Origin: an uncultured Cocleimonas sp.
Lineage (GTDB): Bacteria > Pseudomonadota > Gammaproteobacteria > Thiotrichales > Thiotrichaceae
Direction of reading: 5' to 3'
DNA: 64,000 bases
Assembly (NCBI RefSeq): GCF_947495625.1
Contig: NZ_CANLZW010000005.1
Coordinates: forward strand, 1-64,000
Positions 17,544-27,146 of this stretch are shown piece after piece (positions within the stretch are counted from its first letter, which is position 1; each line of letters begins with the position of its first letter). A program made the translations under genes and the position numbers. The notes beneath the pieces were generated by a model that was not told the origin of the DNA, did no database searches, and saw only the letters and a list, made by a program, of their open reading frames with translations.

Positions 17544-18851
17544 TCAAAATACGATTTCAGAGAGTCGTTGATTAACTCTATCCAGCATTTCTTGATGCTG
17601 AAGAATGCCAACATGATCAACATCAAACCCATACACTTCTTCGGCGTGAGTTTGCACAACGGGCAATAACTCACTGCTGAGTGTCACCGTACCATCGTTA
17701 TTTTCACTGTTGATTAAGCTCAAGTTACCTTTATAACTAAAGAGTAAATGATGTCTGACAGGTGTTTTTGCTATCTGTTGTTGCAAGCCTTTTAAGTAAG
17801 GGCTTCCGGGGGCAATGTCAAACCATACCGGGATCACTACAGGCGCGCCTTCAATGCCCCATGTGGCTGCTTTATGACCATTCCAGGGTGTTGAAATAGA
17901 AATAAACAGAGGGATATCAACCTCTCTTTTTTGGGATAATTGGCGTTCGATAATACTACGAGACAGCAAACCACCCATACTATGTGCAATAACCACGTAT
18001 TGATCAAAATGGTATTTTGAACGTAGCTTGTTAATCTCTCCTGAAGAGTGAGAGGCGATTAAATCCAGACGTAAACCAGAAGGGTATTGCAGCACCCACG
18101 GTTGAAACTTGTTAGTGTCTATACTGGCTATTAGTGATTTTAGGTCAGCACCAGAACCACCAATGCCATGAAAGAATATAATTGGAATTTTTTTAGGATC
18201 GTATTCCTGTAGGAAAAATATCCCGTATTTTTGTTGTTTCACAAATTCTAGCGGATGCCATAAACCTAATTGACCAACGGAATGAGAAAGTGATGGGTCA
18301 GTTATTTTCAGAACCCTACCCAGTGTCTGATCATTTTTTAGCGTTATTAGCTGTAGATAGTTAGCATCATAAATAGAAGGCATATCGATGTTAACTTCTG
18401 CAGGTGGTTTTAATGTGATTTGTATCGGAGGTATCTGTTTGCCGCTAATCATTTTCAAGGCAGACGGTTTACCATACCAGCCCGCCGATTCATTTTTCTG
18501 TAAAATGAAGTCCTGATTTATATCTGCAAAAGCAGCGATATAATAACTATCTTCTTCAGTCAAAAATTCAAAAGCAGAATTTCCATATACGACTGTAGAT
18601 TGTAAAAGGGTATATTTGTTTTTATTGCCTTGCTCTTTTACTCTCTCTTTTTCTTTCCCTTTTTCTTTCCCTTTTTTAAATAAACCTATAACAATTGGCG
18701 TATCAGGGTTTTTAGCGTTTTGGATTTTCCCTGAAATGGTTACAGCGCTGTCAATTTCCTTGATTTCCTGATCTGTTTTAATCAGGGAACAACCAGATTG
18801 GAGTGTTAATAGCATTAACAAAAATAGGCTTTGAGCGTTTCTAAATTTCAT
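17544..18851 (-). CDS. Lipoprotein alpha/beta-hydrolase (lipase/esterase-like)
   Basis: A 435-residue protein with a lipoprotein signal (LQSGC, lipidated Cys21). An N-terminal beta-rich region (about 30-190) is followed by an alpha/beta-hydrolase domain with oxyanion FFHGIGGSG and nucleophile AHSMGG. A late GFDVDHVGIL supplies a probable catalytic His. The domain resembles PGAP1/lipase-type hydrolases acting in the envelope. Residues near 65-80 form a Lys/Glu repeat (GKEKGKEKE) encoded by a short DNA tandem repeat that may vary in length. The substrate is unknown. Confidence 0.78.
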   Translation of the reverse strand: MKFRNAQSLFLLMLLTLQSGCSLIKTDQEIKEIDSAVTISGKIQNAKNPDTPIVIGLFKKGKEKGKEKERVKEQGNKNKYTLLQSTVVYGNSAFEFLTEEDSYYIAAFADINQDFILQKNESAGWYGKPSALKMISGKQIPPIQITLKPPAEVNIDMPSIYDANYLQLITLKNDQTLGRVLKITDPSLSHSVGQLGLWHPLEFVKQQKYGIFFLQEYDPKKIPIIFFHGIGGSGADLKSLIASIDTNKFQPWVLQYPSGLRLDLIASHSSGEINKLRSKYHFDQYVVIAHSMGGLLSRSIIERQLSQKREVDIPLFISISTPWNGHKAATWGIEGAPVVIPVWFDIAPGSPYLKGLQQQIAKTPVRHHLLFSYKGNLSLINSENNDGTVTLSSELLPVVQTHAEEVYGFDVDHVGILQHQEMLDRVNQRLSEIVF

Positions 18852-18913
18852 GAAATGAAAGTATCATGAATTGACGCATTGAAAGCTGATATCTCTCAAT
18901 AATACTGAGAATG

Positions 18914-18940
18914 AAAAACAGCGTTAAAGTAGGGGGGTGT
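18914..18940 (+). repeat. Dispersed G6 repeat, copy 5
   Basis: GTTAAAGTAGGGGGGTGT lies about 50 bases 3' of the SOR gene, in terminator orientation for the minus strand. Confidence 0.75.
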
Positions 18941-18985
18941 ATCAATAGCAATCTCCATTAAACAGACTGCTATTGAAATAAACTT

Positions 18986-19921
18986 TTATTTATTACCGTT
19001 TAAAATTTCTCGATTACTTTGTTCTCTGAACATCGAATCAGACATTCTTACCGTAGGCATGTGCAAACAGTTGTTTAAAACTTTTGGGCCATGCTGGAAT
19101 AATAATTCTGGCTTAACATTTACATGTGGCATCCCAGCTTGTGCAGCACCCAAAGAGTCCCATTCAACCATCACTAGATATTCAGCCGGAATGGTATAGC
19201 CTTCCCATACTTCTGCGGTGCGCTTGAGTTTGCTCCCAGAACTGTTTTTCATATCTTCCATAATAGATTCTACAGTCGCATGACCACTGCCTAATGTTGA
19301 TATGCCAATACGCTTAAGTATTTGATAACCAACCATACCGCTAGTTGCTTTCAACCCTTCCATGGTGGCAATTTCACCTTCTTCAAATTCTGCTTCAGCA
19401 CCGGGCTTAATCTTATGCGTCGCCATTACTGTAACTGAGTTACCCGAATCAACCGCGTAACCATCTGCTTTGCCTTCTGCACTTTTTCGCAACCACTGGG
19501 TCATTGAAATTAATGAAGGTAGATCACTTTTCACCACGCGATAAACAGGCTCTTCAGGCCCCTCAAGCAATACATCACCGCATCGTGCGCAGGTATCAAC
19601 GACTACATCTTCAAACGTTTCGTGGAAGTCTTCATGAGCTTCCCAGGAATCCCAGTAAGTGATTTGATCAATCCAGATATGAGAAAGCTCATCGCTCATG
19701 TCTGAACTAGCTCCCCAGCGCATACCCATCGGACAACTACCCACTTGTTTCATTAAATCAAAGCCACTGAAACCTGGTGTCAACGATGTAGCCAAGCACA
19801 TTTTTGCGCTCGCCTGTTTCATCATGCGCATAAGATTGGGATCGTTTTTCACCAGTACTTTATTAATCGCAACATAAAGTGGTGATTTTGGTTCGGCATC
19901 AAAAAGTTGTTTAACGTCCAT
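18986..19921 (-). CDS. sor: Sulfur oxygenase/reductase homologue
   Basis: A 311-residue protein with the full length and motif order of SOR, the cytoplasmic non-heme iron enzyme that disproportionates sulfur with O2 to sulfite, thiosulfate and sulfide. PLYVAIN opens the fold, and KMCLATSLTPGFSGF carries the active-site cysteine (Cys42, the Cys31 position of Acidianus SOR). His96 and His100 (AHEDFH) with Glu124 (GPEEPVY) correspond to the 2-His-1-carboxylate iron site, and CARC (Cys111/Cys114) matches the conserved second cysteine pair. A second barrel half follows, with GMVGYQILKRIGIS. AAGGA precedes the start. The gene stands alone between trhP and the lipase gene. Confidence 0.88.
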   Translation of the reverse strand: MDVKQLFDAEPKSPLYVAINKVLVKNDPNLMRMMKQASAKMCLATSLTPGFSGFDLMKQVGSCPMGMRWGASSDMSDELSHIWIDQITYWDSWEAHEDFHETFEDVVVDTCARCGDVLLEGPEEPVYRVVKSDLPSLISMTQWLRKSAEGKADGYAVDSGNSVTVMATHKIKPGAEAEFEEGEIATMEGLKATSGMVGYQILKRIGISTLGSGHATVESIMEDMKNSSGSKLKRTAEVWEGYTIPAEYLVMVEWDSLGAAQAGMPHVNVKPELLFQHGPKVLNNCLHMPTVRMSDSMFREQSNREILNGNK

Positions 19922-19972
19922 TAGAGTGTCCTTATATAAATGAATTAATGATTTTAATATTACAAAAATCTA

Positions 19973-19985
19973 TACATTTAATGTA
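19973..19985. promoter_or_regulatory. Palindrome upstream of SOR
   Basis: TACATTTAATGTA is a perfect inverted repeat with one central base, 52 bases upstream of the SOR start, a plausible operator site. The regulator is unknown. Confidence 0.35.
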
Positions 19986-20027
19986 GAAACCTTAAAAAAG
20001 CATGGTGTTCATTCGTTTCTACACCTA

Positions 20028-20055
20028 AAAAACTACTTAAAAGTAGGGGGGTGAC
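20028..20055 (+). repeat. Dispersed G6 repeat, copy 6
   Basis: AAAAAACTACTTAAAAGTAGGGGGGTGAC-type copy immediately 3' of trhP. On the minus strand CTACTT-TT-AAGTAG followed by TTTTTT forms the clearest terminator-like hairpin of the family. Confidence 0.85.
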
Positions 20056-20068
20056 TTAAAAAAAGTAT

Positions 20069-21445
20069 CTATTTCAAATATCGAGATATCAAAACACGAT
20101 CACCTTCGATGCCCAACTCTTTAATGGGAATTCGAACTGTATGTCCACTGCCTGGTGCGATATCAATAGTTTCACCTTTGAGTGTTTCCATGTGATCCAG
20201 AGTAACTTCAATATTCTTACCATTTGGCATCACAAATTCTAAGCGGTCATTAATGCCAAAGCGGTTTTTTACTTCCACATCCATAAAGCCATTTTCGTGA
20301 TCGACCTGAATCGCTTCACCGACAAATTGTGCGCGATTACTTTGAGACGCATTAGCCATGTAGCTTTGGTACTCATGTGTATGATGACGCTGGTAGAAAC
20401 CATCGGTATAGCCACGGTTGGATAAGTTTTCTAAAGTGCCGAGTAACTCTGTGTCAAATTCTCGTCCTGCGACCGCATCATCAATTGCTTTACGATAGGT
20501 TTGTGCAGTGCGCGCGGCGTAATAATGAGACTTGGTACGACCTTCGATTTTCAAACAATCGACGCCAATTTCGCACAAGCGCTGAACGTGTTCTACCGCA
20601 CGCAAGTCTTTGGAATTCATGATATAGGTGCCGTGCTCGTCTTCCATAATCGGCAACAGTTCACCGGGTCGTTCTTTCTCTTCAAGGAAGTAAACATCAT
20701 CAGCCAGTGGGTGACGTTGTTGATCGCCTATACCGGGATTATTCAGAATATCTTCTGAGAGGATTACAGGCTTAGCCAAATCAGTATTTACATCTTCAGG
20801 GCTGAAAATACCTTCCTCCGTTTCAACAGCGGGTTTGGTATCGTATTTCCAGCGACAGGAGTTGGTGCAGGTTCCCTGATTCGGGTCGCGATGGTTGAAG
20901 TAGCCCGATAGTAAACAGCGCCCCGAATACGCAATACACAATGCGCCATGCACAAACACTTCCAATTCCATATCAGGACATTCCTGACGGATTTCTGCGA
21001 TTTCATCCAGTGATAATTCACGCGATAAAATCACACGCTCAACACCCATGGTTTTCCAGAATTTAACCGTGGCGTAATTGACGGTATTCGCCTGCACCGA
21101 TAAATGAATGGGCATATCTGGCCACGCTTCACGTGCCATCATAATCAAACCAGGATCCGCCATAATAAACGCATCGGGCTTCATCTTGGCAACTGGGTCT
21201 AAGTCTTTTATAAAGGTTTTGATTTTGCTGTTATGCGGAGATGAATTTACCGTTAGATAAAACTTCTTATCCAGTGCGTGCGCTTCGTTGATTCCCTGAG
21301 CGAGTTTTTCATTTAAGAATTCATTATTGCGAACGCGAAGACTGTAACGCGGTTGCCCCGCATAGATCGCATCAGCGCCATACGCAAAGGCATAGTGCAT
21401 GCTTTTCAAGGTGCCCGCAGGTGCGAGTAATTCTGGTTTTTTCAT
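20069..21445 (-). CDS. trhP: tRNA hydroxylation protein TrhP (U32 peptidase family, YegQ)
   Basis: A 458-residue U32-family protein that closely follows E. coli YegQ/TrhP, the prephenate-dependent enzyme for 5-hydroxyuridine at tRNA position 34. PELLAPAGT at the N-terminus, YGADAIYAGQPRYSLRVRNN, SVQANTVNYATVKFW and FVHGALCIAYSGRCLLSGY are intact. The cluster cysteines lie in SGRC and in GTCTNSC. The C-terminal half has DLRAVEHVQRL and LKIEGRTKSHYYAARTAQ. It is monocistronic, and the upstream gap has an FNR-like TTGATTTATGTCA on the minus strand near 21530-21542. Confidence 0.93.
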   Translation of the reverse strand: MKKPELLAPAGTLKSMHYAFAYGADAIYAGQPRYSLRVRNNEFLNEKLAQGINEAHALDKKFYLTVNSSPHNSKIKTFIKDLDPVAKMKPDAFIMADPGLIMMAREAWPDMPIHLSVQANTVNYATVKFWKTMGVERVILSRELSLDEIAEIRQECPDMELEVFVHGALCIAYSGRCLLSGYFNHRDPNQGTCTNSCRWKYDTKPAVETEEGIFSPEDVNTDLAKPVILSEDILNNPGIGDQQRHPLADDVYFLEEKERPGELLPIMEDEHGTYIMNSKDLRAVEHVQRLCEIGVDCLKIEGRTKSHYYAARTAQTYRKAIDDAVAGREFDTELLGTLENLSNRGYTDGFYQRHHTHEYQSYMANASQSNRAQFVGEAIQVDHENGFMDVEVKNRFGINDRLEFVMPNGKNIEVTLDHMETLKGETIDIAPGSGHTVRIPIKELGIEGDRVLISRYLK

Positions 21446-21598
21446 GGGGTTCGAGCAGCTTATAAAAGGCAGGAGTCTAACATGAAATATCTACGAGACA
21501 GTTCACATGATGAGTCTGTGGTGACATAAATCAAGTTTAAAAAGAGTAAAGAAGTTGAAACTCTATTTATGTTGATTCTAAGAAATTGTGCTATGCAT

Positions 21599-21624
21599 AA
21601 AAACCGCCTAAAAGTAGGGGGGTG
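21599..21624 (+). repeat. Dispersed G6 repeat, copy 7
   Basis: CCGCCTAAAAGTAGGGGGGTGG lies 3' of the first DUF2202 gene. Here the G-tract can also pair with the following CCTCCCTACT (21630-21639), giving a longer hairpin before the T-run on the minus strand. Confidence 0.85.
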
Positions 21625-21657
21625 GTTAACCTCCCTACTGTAGTTTCTTCATTAGCA

Positions 21658-22446
21658 TTAACGACCGAGATAAGCGTCTACCTGTGACTGAGGCAATACC
21701 TGAGCCACATAACTCCCTTCTCCGGTTCGTTTTTCGATGTTTTTAACATACCCGGCAAGATGACTATCAGAACCATCCAGTAGTGAGTTATACAACTGTG
21801 TAATATCTTCATTATCGGTATAAATTTTACCGCATTCAGTCACATCATTGATGCCGTTATCCGCTTCGACAATTACTTTAGGGCATTGATTAATATCCAT
21901 CATATCCAGCTCTTCGATAAAGGCACCTACATAAAGCGCTTCGAGTTCGCTAATAGAGCCTCTTGTGACGAGTTGATCAAACTTTTCAGTGAAATACCAA
22001 CCGTATTCTGCTCCCGTATATGCACCAACATTATCATTGGTATTAGGGTCTTCCAGACCATACTTTTCGATCATCTCTTTAACCGCAGTCGTATGCTGTT
22101 GTTCGGAATCATCTATATTGCCGAAAATGGGCGAGTCAGGGTACATCTCTCCTAATTTTAGATAGACGTCACGCGCTAGCTTTTCTTCCTCACGCATAAA
22201 CATCAAATGTGTCTGTTCATTAGCATCTAGCTGATTGTCATCAATGATCTGAGTGTCGGTTTGATCACTGACCACCGCAGTAGTTGTATCGGTAGGAGTG
22301 ACTTCATGTTCAAGTACCACATTACTGTTCTGGTCTTCAGTGCTGCTAGAAGATGCCCCATTACAGCCAATTAAAGCTGTACTCATACCGGTAATCATCA
22401 CAAGTCCGGTAAATCCATTGAGTAATATTTTGTTTGAGATTTTCAT
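21658..22446 (-). CDS. DUF2202 ferritin-like lipoprotein (paralogue 1)
   Basis: A 262-residue lipoprotein (lipobox IGC, Cys28) with an acidic Ser/Thr/Asp linker and a DUF2202 domain from about residue 95. EEEKLARDVYLKLG and DSEQQHTTAVKEMIEKYG carry Glu and His residues typical of ferritin-like di-iron bundles, and four helices are expected. The start at 22446 follows GGTGA at good spacing. A second copy at 30948-31652 shares long identical stretches but lacks the lipid anchor. Function of the family is not established; metal or oxidant handling in the envelope is plausible. Confidence 0.8.
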   Translation of the reverse strand: MKISNKILLNGFTGLVMITGMSTALIGCNGASSSSTEDQNSNVVLEHEVTPTDTTTAVVSDQTDTQIIDDNQLDANEQTHLMFMREEEKLARDVYLKLGEMYPDSPIFGNIDDSEQQHTTAVKEMIEKYGLEDPNTNDNVGAYTGAEYGWYFTEKFDQLVTRGSISELEALYVGAFIEELDMMDINQCPKVIVEADNGINDVTECGKIYTDNEDITQLYNSLLDGSDSHLAGYVKNIEKRTGEGSYVAQVLPQSQVDAYLGR

Positions 22447-22693
22447 ATTATTCACCATTGTTAACATTATTTTCTACTGATAAGTCGTTTGAAAAAGGAT
22501 TCTCTAAATATCAGTTGTTTTTTTTGTAGCCCTGTAAATCTGACCATTAAAGTCTATGCCTGACGCATCTATTAGCCATTGATATTGCGCAAATATAATG
22601 AGCAAGTAGATGAACGGTAAGGTTATTTTTAGTAAATTTGATTTAAGTCTAGATATAGAAAAAGAATTCTGGAATCAGATGTATTTGAGTGAT

Positions 22694-22722
22694 AAAAAAC
22701 GGCTTGAAAGTAGGGGGGTGAC
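22694..22722 (+). repeat. Dispersed G6 repeat, copy 8
   Basis: AAAAAACGGCTTGAAAGTAGG with G6 and TGAC lies 3' of uraA, 20 bases beyond an ordinary terminator hairpin. Confidence 0.85.
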
Positions 22723-22742
22723 TTTTATTGATCCTCAAATAC

Positions 22743-22768
22743 GAAAAAGGCCAGCATAAACTGGCCTC
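22743..22768 (-). terminator. uraA terminator
   Basis: GGCCAG (22749-22754) pairs with CTGGCC (22761-22766). On the minus strand the stem runs into TTTTTCG, directly after uraA. Confidence 0.85.
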
Positions 22769-22793
22769 TCACTTTAGATCAAACACTTCAAGT

Positions 22794-24044
22794 TTAAGCT
22801 TGCTCAGTCTTCTCTCTAGGTAAAACGATATTTAATATAATCGCCAATACTGCAGAAAGTCCAATCCCTTTCAACGTAAATTCACCTAGACCAAATTGCA
22901 TGCCGCCCAGTCCGAATACCAAAACCAGCGCGATGATAATCATATTGCGTGATTGAGATAAATCTAAACGTGCGCGTACTAAGGTATTCATGCCAACTGC
23001 AGCGATAGCACCAAACATAAGCGTCATAATGCCGCCCATTACAGGTGTTGGAATGGTTGCCAACAATGCACCCGTTTTACCAGAGAACGATAAGAAGATT
23101 GCGAATACCGCTGCCCACGTCATAATCACTGGGTTAAATGATTTTGTTAGCGCAACTGCACCTGTTACTTCTGAGTAGGTTGTATTTGGTGGACCTCCAA
23201 ATAATGCTGCGGTTGATGTCGCTAAACCATCACCTAGTAACGTACGATGTAAGCCAGGCTTTTTCATAAAGTCTTTGCCAGTGACACCACTGATTGCAGA
23301 AATATCGCCGATATGTTCAATCGCAGGAGCAATTGCAATCGGTAAGATAAACAGAATCGCTTCAAGATTGAATTCAGGCGTTGTAAATTTAGGTAGTGCA
23401 AACCACGCTGCATTTGCTACACCGTCAAAATTAACCAAACCATAAAACATCGAAATGATATAACCGACAACGATTCCCATTAAAATAGGGATCAGTTTGA
23501 ATAGGCCTTTGGCGAAAACGGTGGTTAGCATTGTCGCTAATAAGGTCACCATGGAGATAATTAAAGCAGTATTGTGCGCCACTAAAACGGCAGAACCATC
23601 GCCTGTTTTACCCAGCGCCATATTAATGCCCACTGGCGCTAATGTTAGACCAATTACGATAATCACAGGGCCTACTACAATCGGTGGTAAGTAACGGTCA
23701 ACAATGCCACGACCTCGCCACTTAATCATTGCACTTAAAACCATATACAGCATACCGGCCGCAAATAAGCCTGACATGGTTGCAGGTATTCCCCAGGTTT
23801 GAACGCCGTAAATAATGGGTGCGATAAAGGCAAATGAAGATGCTAGAAAGATAGGTACTTGACGTTTGGTGACTACCTGAAAAACCAGCGTACCAATACC
23901 CGCTGTAAACAAGGCTACATTTGGATCTAAACCAGTTAAAATAGGGACTAAAACTAACGCACCAAACGCTACAAATAACATTTGTGCGCCGAGGATGGCG
24001 GTGTGAAGCATCGATTGTTTTTCTAAATCTGTGCTTTGTTGCAT
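22794..24044 (-). CDS. uraA: Uracil permease
   Basis: A 416-residue NCS2-family nucleobase/proton symporter with about 14 hydrophobic segments. AIAPAIEHIGDISAISG holds the family glutamate that binds the base, and GGPPNTTYSEVTGAVALT matches the second conserved site. It lies 62 bases downstream of upp on the same strand, the standard uracil salvage pair. AGGAGA precedes the start. Confidence 0.95.
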   Translation of the reverse strand: MQQSTDLEKQSMLHTAILGAQMLFVAFGALVLVPILTGLDPNVALFTAGIGTLVFQVVTKRQVPIFLASSFAFIAPIIYGVQTWGIPATMSGLFAAGMLYMVLSAMIKWRGRGIVDRYLPPIVVGPVIIVIGLTLAPVGINMALGKTGDGSAVLVAHNTALIISMVTLLATMLTTVFAKGLFKLIPILMGIVVGYIISMFYGLVNFDGVANAAWFALPKFTTPEFNLEAILFILPIAIAPAIEHIGDISAISGVTGKDFMKKPGLHRTLLGDGLATSTAALFGGPPNTTYSEVTGAVALTKSFNPVIMTWAAVFAIFLSFSGKTGALLATIPTPVMGGIMTLMFGAIAAVGMNTLVRARLDLSQSRNMIIIALVLVFGLGGMQFGLGEFTLKGIGLSAVLAIILNIVLPREKTEQA

Positions 24045-24106
24045 ATCTATTATTCTCCTGAAGATTTATGCAGTCGGCTTTTCCTTCCAACTTTTTTATG
24101 TAAGTT

Positions 24107-24733
24107 TTACTTAGTCCCAAACAATTTGTCGCCCGCATCACCCAGACCCGGAATGATGTAACCATTTTCGTTTAAGTGGTCATCTACTGCTGCAACAAAT
24201 ATATCGACATCAGGATGTTGTTCTTGAACGGATTCGATACCTTCTGGAGACGCAACCAGGAAGAGGCCCATAATGTGAGTACAGCCTGATTTTTTAACCA
24301 TATCAACAGCAGCATTAAATGAACCACCGGTGGCAAGCATTGGATCAACAATAAGAGAAATGCGGTCTTCAATTTTAGGTGCCATTTTTTCAAAATAAGT
24401 CACAGGCTCCAAAGTTTCTTCATCGCGATATAACCCGACTACGCTGATACGCGCATTGGGTAATAATTCGATTACACCATCTAACATGCCGAGTCCTGCG
24501 CGCAAGATTGGTACGATGGTAATTTTCTTACCTTTGATTTGCTGGATCTCAACTTCACCGTCCCAACATTCGATTGTGGTCGGTTCTAGTTCTAAATTAG
24601 CGGTCGCTTCATAGGTCAGTAACATACTGATTTCGCTTGAAAGCTCGCGAAATGATTTGGTGCTAATGTCTACAGCTCTAAGTAGACCAAGTTTATGTTG
24701 GATTAAAGGATGGGTGGCAACATGAACTGTCAT
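24107..24733 (-). CDS. upp: Uracil phosphoribosyltransferase
   Basis: A 208-residue enzyme converting uracil and PRPP to [15 protein letters not shown] is the PRPP-binding loop, the ending [15 protein letters not shown] is the typical uracil-binding C-terminus, and [14 protein letters not shown] is the usual N-terminus. It is the first gene of the upp-uraA operon, with GAGGAA before the start. Confidence 0.97.
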   Translation of the reverse strand: MTVHVATHPLIQHKLGLLRAVDISTKSFRELSSEISMLLTYEATANLELEPTTIECWDGEVEIQQIKGKKITIVPILRAGLGMLDGVIELLPNARISVVGLYRDEETLEPVTYFEKMAPKIEDRISLIVDPMLATGGSFNAAVDMVKKSGCTHIMGLFLVASPEGIESVQEQHPDVDIFVAAVDDHLNENGYIIPGLGDAGDKLFGTK

Positions 24734-24750
24734 AGAAGTTCCTCGTAAAC

Positions 24751-24770
24751 TTTAAAAAGGGGGGGGGGTA
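24751..24770 (+). repeat. Degenerate G-tract repeat, copy 9
   Basis: AAAAAG followed by G-run (10 G at 24759-24768) just upstream of upp. It lacks the TGAC ending, so family membership is uncertain; the expanded tract resembles copy 1. Confidence 0.4.
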
Positions 24771-24844
24771 TTTGTTTATTTAATGTTTATAGACGTTTTC
24801 ATTGAAATAATAAACCGTTGAATTAGATTTATTTTAATTAATTG

Positions 24845-24872
24845 AAAAAGTGCCTGAAAGGTGGGGGGTGAC
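24845..24872 (+). repeat. Dispersed G6 repeat, copy 10
   Basis: AAAAAGTGCCTGAAAGGTGG with G-run and TGAC lies 100 bases 3' of rlpA. The CCT/AGG arm pairing is kept although the sequence differs from other copies. Confidence 0.85.
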
Positions 24873-24971
24873 TTTCTATTATTTCTGTCGATAATAATTG
24901 TTATTATTTGGGCTTTTTAGCTAGTTGAGACTGAAAAAATATCTCAAATCTATCTCTCAGTAATAAATAAC

Positions 24972-25397
24972 TCAGTGATGAATAACTTCCACTACCACAT
25001 CAACAACTCCCACTCTTGGGTTTGCAATAGCTGCAAAAGCTGATTTTGAAAGATCGATAATCCGTCCTTTCACAAATGGACCACGGTCGTTAACTCTAAC
25101 AATGACTGTTTTCCCATTGTTTACGTTAGTGACTCTAACCCACGTACCAAAGGGTAACTTTTTATGTGCGGCGGTTTTTGCTCTTTGATTGAAGCGTTCG
25201 CCGTTGGCTGTTTTCCTGCCATGATATTTATCCGCATAATACGAGGCTTTACCTTTGGCGTGATAGCTAACAGAGGGATGTGATGGAGAAGACGCATTAG
25301 TTGCGGCGTATCTACCTGATTGCGTAGATTGCTGGGAGCATGCGCTAACAGTAATAACCACGAACAGAATGAGTAAACTTTTAAGAGATAATGACAT
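24972..25397 (-). CDS. rlpA: RlpA-like septal-ring lipoprotein (short)
   Basis: A 141-residue lipoprotein (VSAC, Cys20) with a single double-psi beta-barrel domain. [31 protein letters not shown] with the catalytic His and VRVNDRGPF with the catalytic Asp are present. RlpA enzymes cleave naked glycan strands in peptidoglycan. The C-terminal SPOR domain of long RlpA is absent, so this is the short form. It starts 26 bases after dusC and is probably co-transcribed with it. Confidence 0.85.
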   Translation of the reverse strand: MSLSLKSLLILFVVITVSACSQQSTQSGRYAATNASSPSHPSVSYHAKGKASYYADKYHGRKTANGERFNQRAKTAAHKKLPFGTWVRVTNVNNGKTVIVRVNDRGPFVKGRIIDLSKSAFAAIANPRVGVVDVVVEVIHH

Positions 25398-25423
25398 GCG
25401 TGAATTGTACTCTGTAAGGTAAA

Positions 25424-26431
25424 TTAGACCAATGCAGTAGCTTGCTCTGTTTTTTCTTCAATAGGTGAATGTGATGCTAGTTGTTTTTGATGGGCTGCTA
25501 TTGCGGCATAAATCTCATCTTCGGTTTGCAAACGCTTAACCGCATGGAATAACTCAGCGGCTCCAATGTATTGTCTTTTTAAAAATACTAACCATTGCTT
25601 GGTTCGGTTTGCGATGAACTTAGGGTGTTGGTTTTTAGTCGATGCTTGCAAATACATTAACATCATTTCCAATACTTCAGTCCAGGTCATTAATTGATGA
25701 GACAAGCCATCAATCTCGGCTTTTATACTCAACGCCAGGTCGGGGCGAGTCAGCGCACTGCGACCTAGCATAATATCTTCGCAGCCACTTTCTTCACGTG
25801 CTTTTTTTGCATCATCAATGGTCCAAATTTCACCATTAATGATTACCGGTATTGGGCTCATCGCAGCAACGTCTTTAACCGCCGACCAATAAGCCGGTGG
25901 GACATAACGATCCTGACGGGTACGCGCATGAATGCACAGTTCGTTAGCGCCGGCTTTGATGATATTTTCAGAAATGGTATGCAGTGAATCATGATCACTA
26001 AAACCTAAACGGATTTTAGCGGTAACCGGTATTTTAGGATCAACCGCATCACGCACCGCGGCCACAATATGATAGATACGATCAGGCTCGCGCAAGAGTG
26101 CTGAACCGCCGTCGCGTTTATTCACGGTTTTAGAAGGGCAACCAAAGTTGATATCGATCCCGAGTGGATCAAGATTCTGAGCACGAACTGCATTGCGCGC
26201 CATCGCATCAGGATCACCACCGAGTAATTGTAAATAGACGGGAGTGCCGGCTGGTGTTTTTCCACCATTTTTCAACTCAGGAGCGCTGCGCAGGAAAAGA
26301 CTTTCCTTCAGCGTTTGTCGCGTTACCCGAATAAACTCAGTCACACAACGATCATAGCCACCGATACGCGTTAAAACATCGCGTATCTCATGGTCTACCA
26401 CACCTTCCATTGGGGCTAAAAATGTTCGCAT
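25424..26431 (-). CDS. dusC: tRNA-dihydrouridine(16) synthase
   Basis: A 335-residue flavin enzyme that reduces uridine in the tRNA D-loop. It has the Dus N-terminus LAPMEGVVD, the [19 protein letters not shown] loop with the catalytic Cys, HARTRQD and VIINGEI. The C-terminal helical region ([16 protein letters not shown]) is the DusC type rather than DusA or DusB. It is followed closely by rlpA. Confidence 0.9.
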   Translation of the reverse strand: MRTFLAPMEGVVDHEIRDVLTRIGGYDRCVTEFIRVTRQTLKESLFLRSAPELKNGGKTPAGTPVYLQLLGGDPDAMARNAVRAQNLDPLGIDINFGCPSKTVNKRDGGSALLREPDRIYHIVAAVRDAVDPKIPVTAKIRLGFSDHDSLHTISENIIKAGANELCIHARTRQDRYVPPAYWSAVKDVAAMSPIPVIINGEIWTIDDAKKAREESGCEDIMLGRSALTRPDLALSIKAEIDGLSHQLMTWTEVLEMMLMYLQASTKNQHPKFIANRTKQWLVFLKRQYIGAAELFHAVKRLQTEDEIYAAIAAHQKQLASHSPIEEKTEQATALV

Positions 26432-26504
26432 ATTTGAATTATTAAGAGAGTCGAAAAAACAGTCGAGGGATTATAGAGCTTACGTAGCTATAAGTCTGTG
26501 TTTC

Positions 26505-26954
26505 TCATGCGAAAAAGGAAGATAGTAGTAACAATGTCGCCACAGAAATACTCAAATGGAAGCGCAAACGCAGATATTGAGAAGATACGCGAGAGCTAAG
26601 CATTTTCAGGTCAGCCACATACGCCATCACAATTAAGCCCGCCATTATTGCTAACGCCAGTTTAATCGGCAACAACAATGAAAACCATGCGAATAGCGAC
26701 GGTAAAACACCATATATCAAAAGCAGGTTTATTTGTTGCTGTGATAATTCAGATTGTCTAGATAGAGCCACTCCCCAACTTACTGCGCCGAGAAAACTTA
26801 ATATAACTGCGGCATAGATGCCCAGCCATAAAGATAAAGGAATCGCAGGGTTGAAAAACAAGGATTTATCCTGGGCGACAAATACTGATAACACTAAAAA
26901 GGGAATGACGCCTGCATAACCCAGGAGCCACATTAATTTTGGAGAACTCAACAT
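26505..26954 (-). CDS. DUF3429 membrane protein
   Basis: A 149-residue protein with five hydrophobic segments. The pattern (LGYAGVIPFLVLSVFV, then YAAVILSFLGAVSWGVAL) matches the DUF3429 family, whose function is unknown. It is monocistronic, upstream of dusC with a 73-base gap. Confidence 0.75.
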   Translation of the reverse strand: MLSSPKLMWLLGYAGVIPFLVLSVFVAQDKSLFFNPAIPLSLWLGIYAAVILSFLGAVSWGVALSRQSELSQQQINLLLIYGVLPSLFAWFSLLLPIKLALAIMAGLIVMAYVADLKMLSSRVSSQYLRLRFHLSISVATLLLLSSFFA

Positions 26955-27146
26955 TGTAATTGCCTCTTAAAGACTTTTCGAGATAAGGATTATTGTAAAA
27001 TATAACTTATGTATCTATATTGTACAAATATTGTATAATATATTTCTCGTTAGGATAATTTGATTACAAATGAATAACGATTTGTGAATTATCGTCCATA
27101 TCTGTAGCAAGATCTGTAACAAGATCAAAAAGGAAATAAGAACCTC

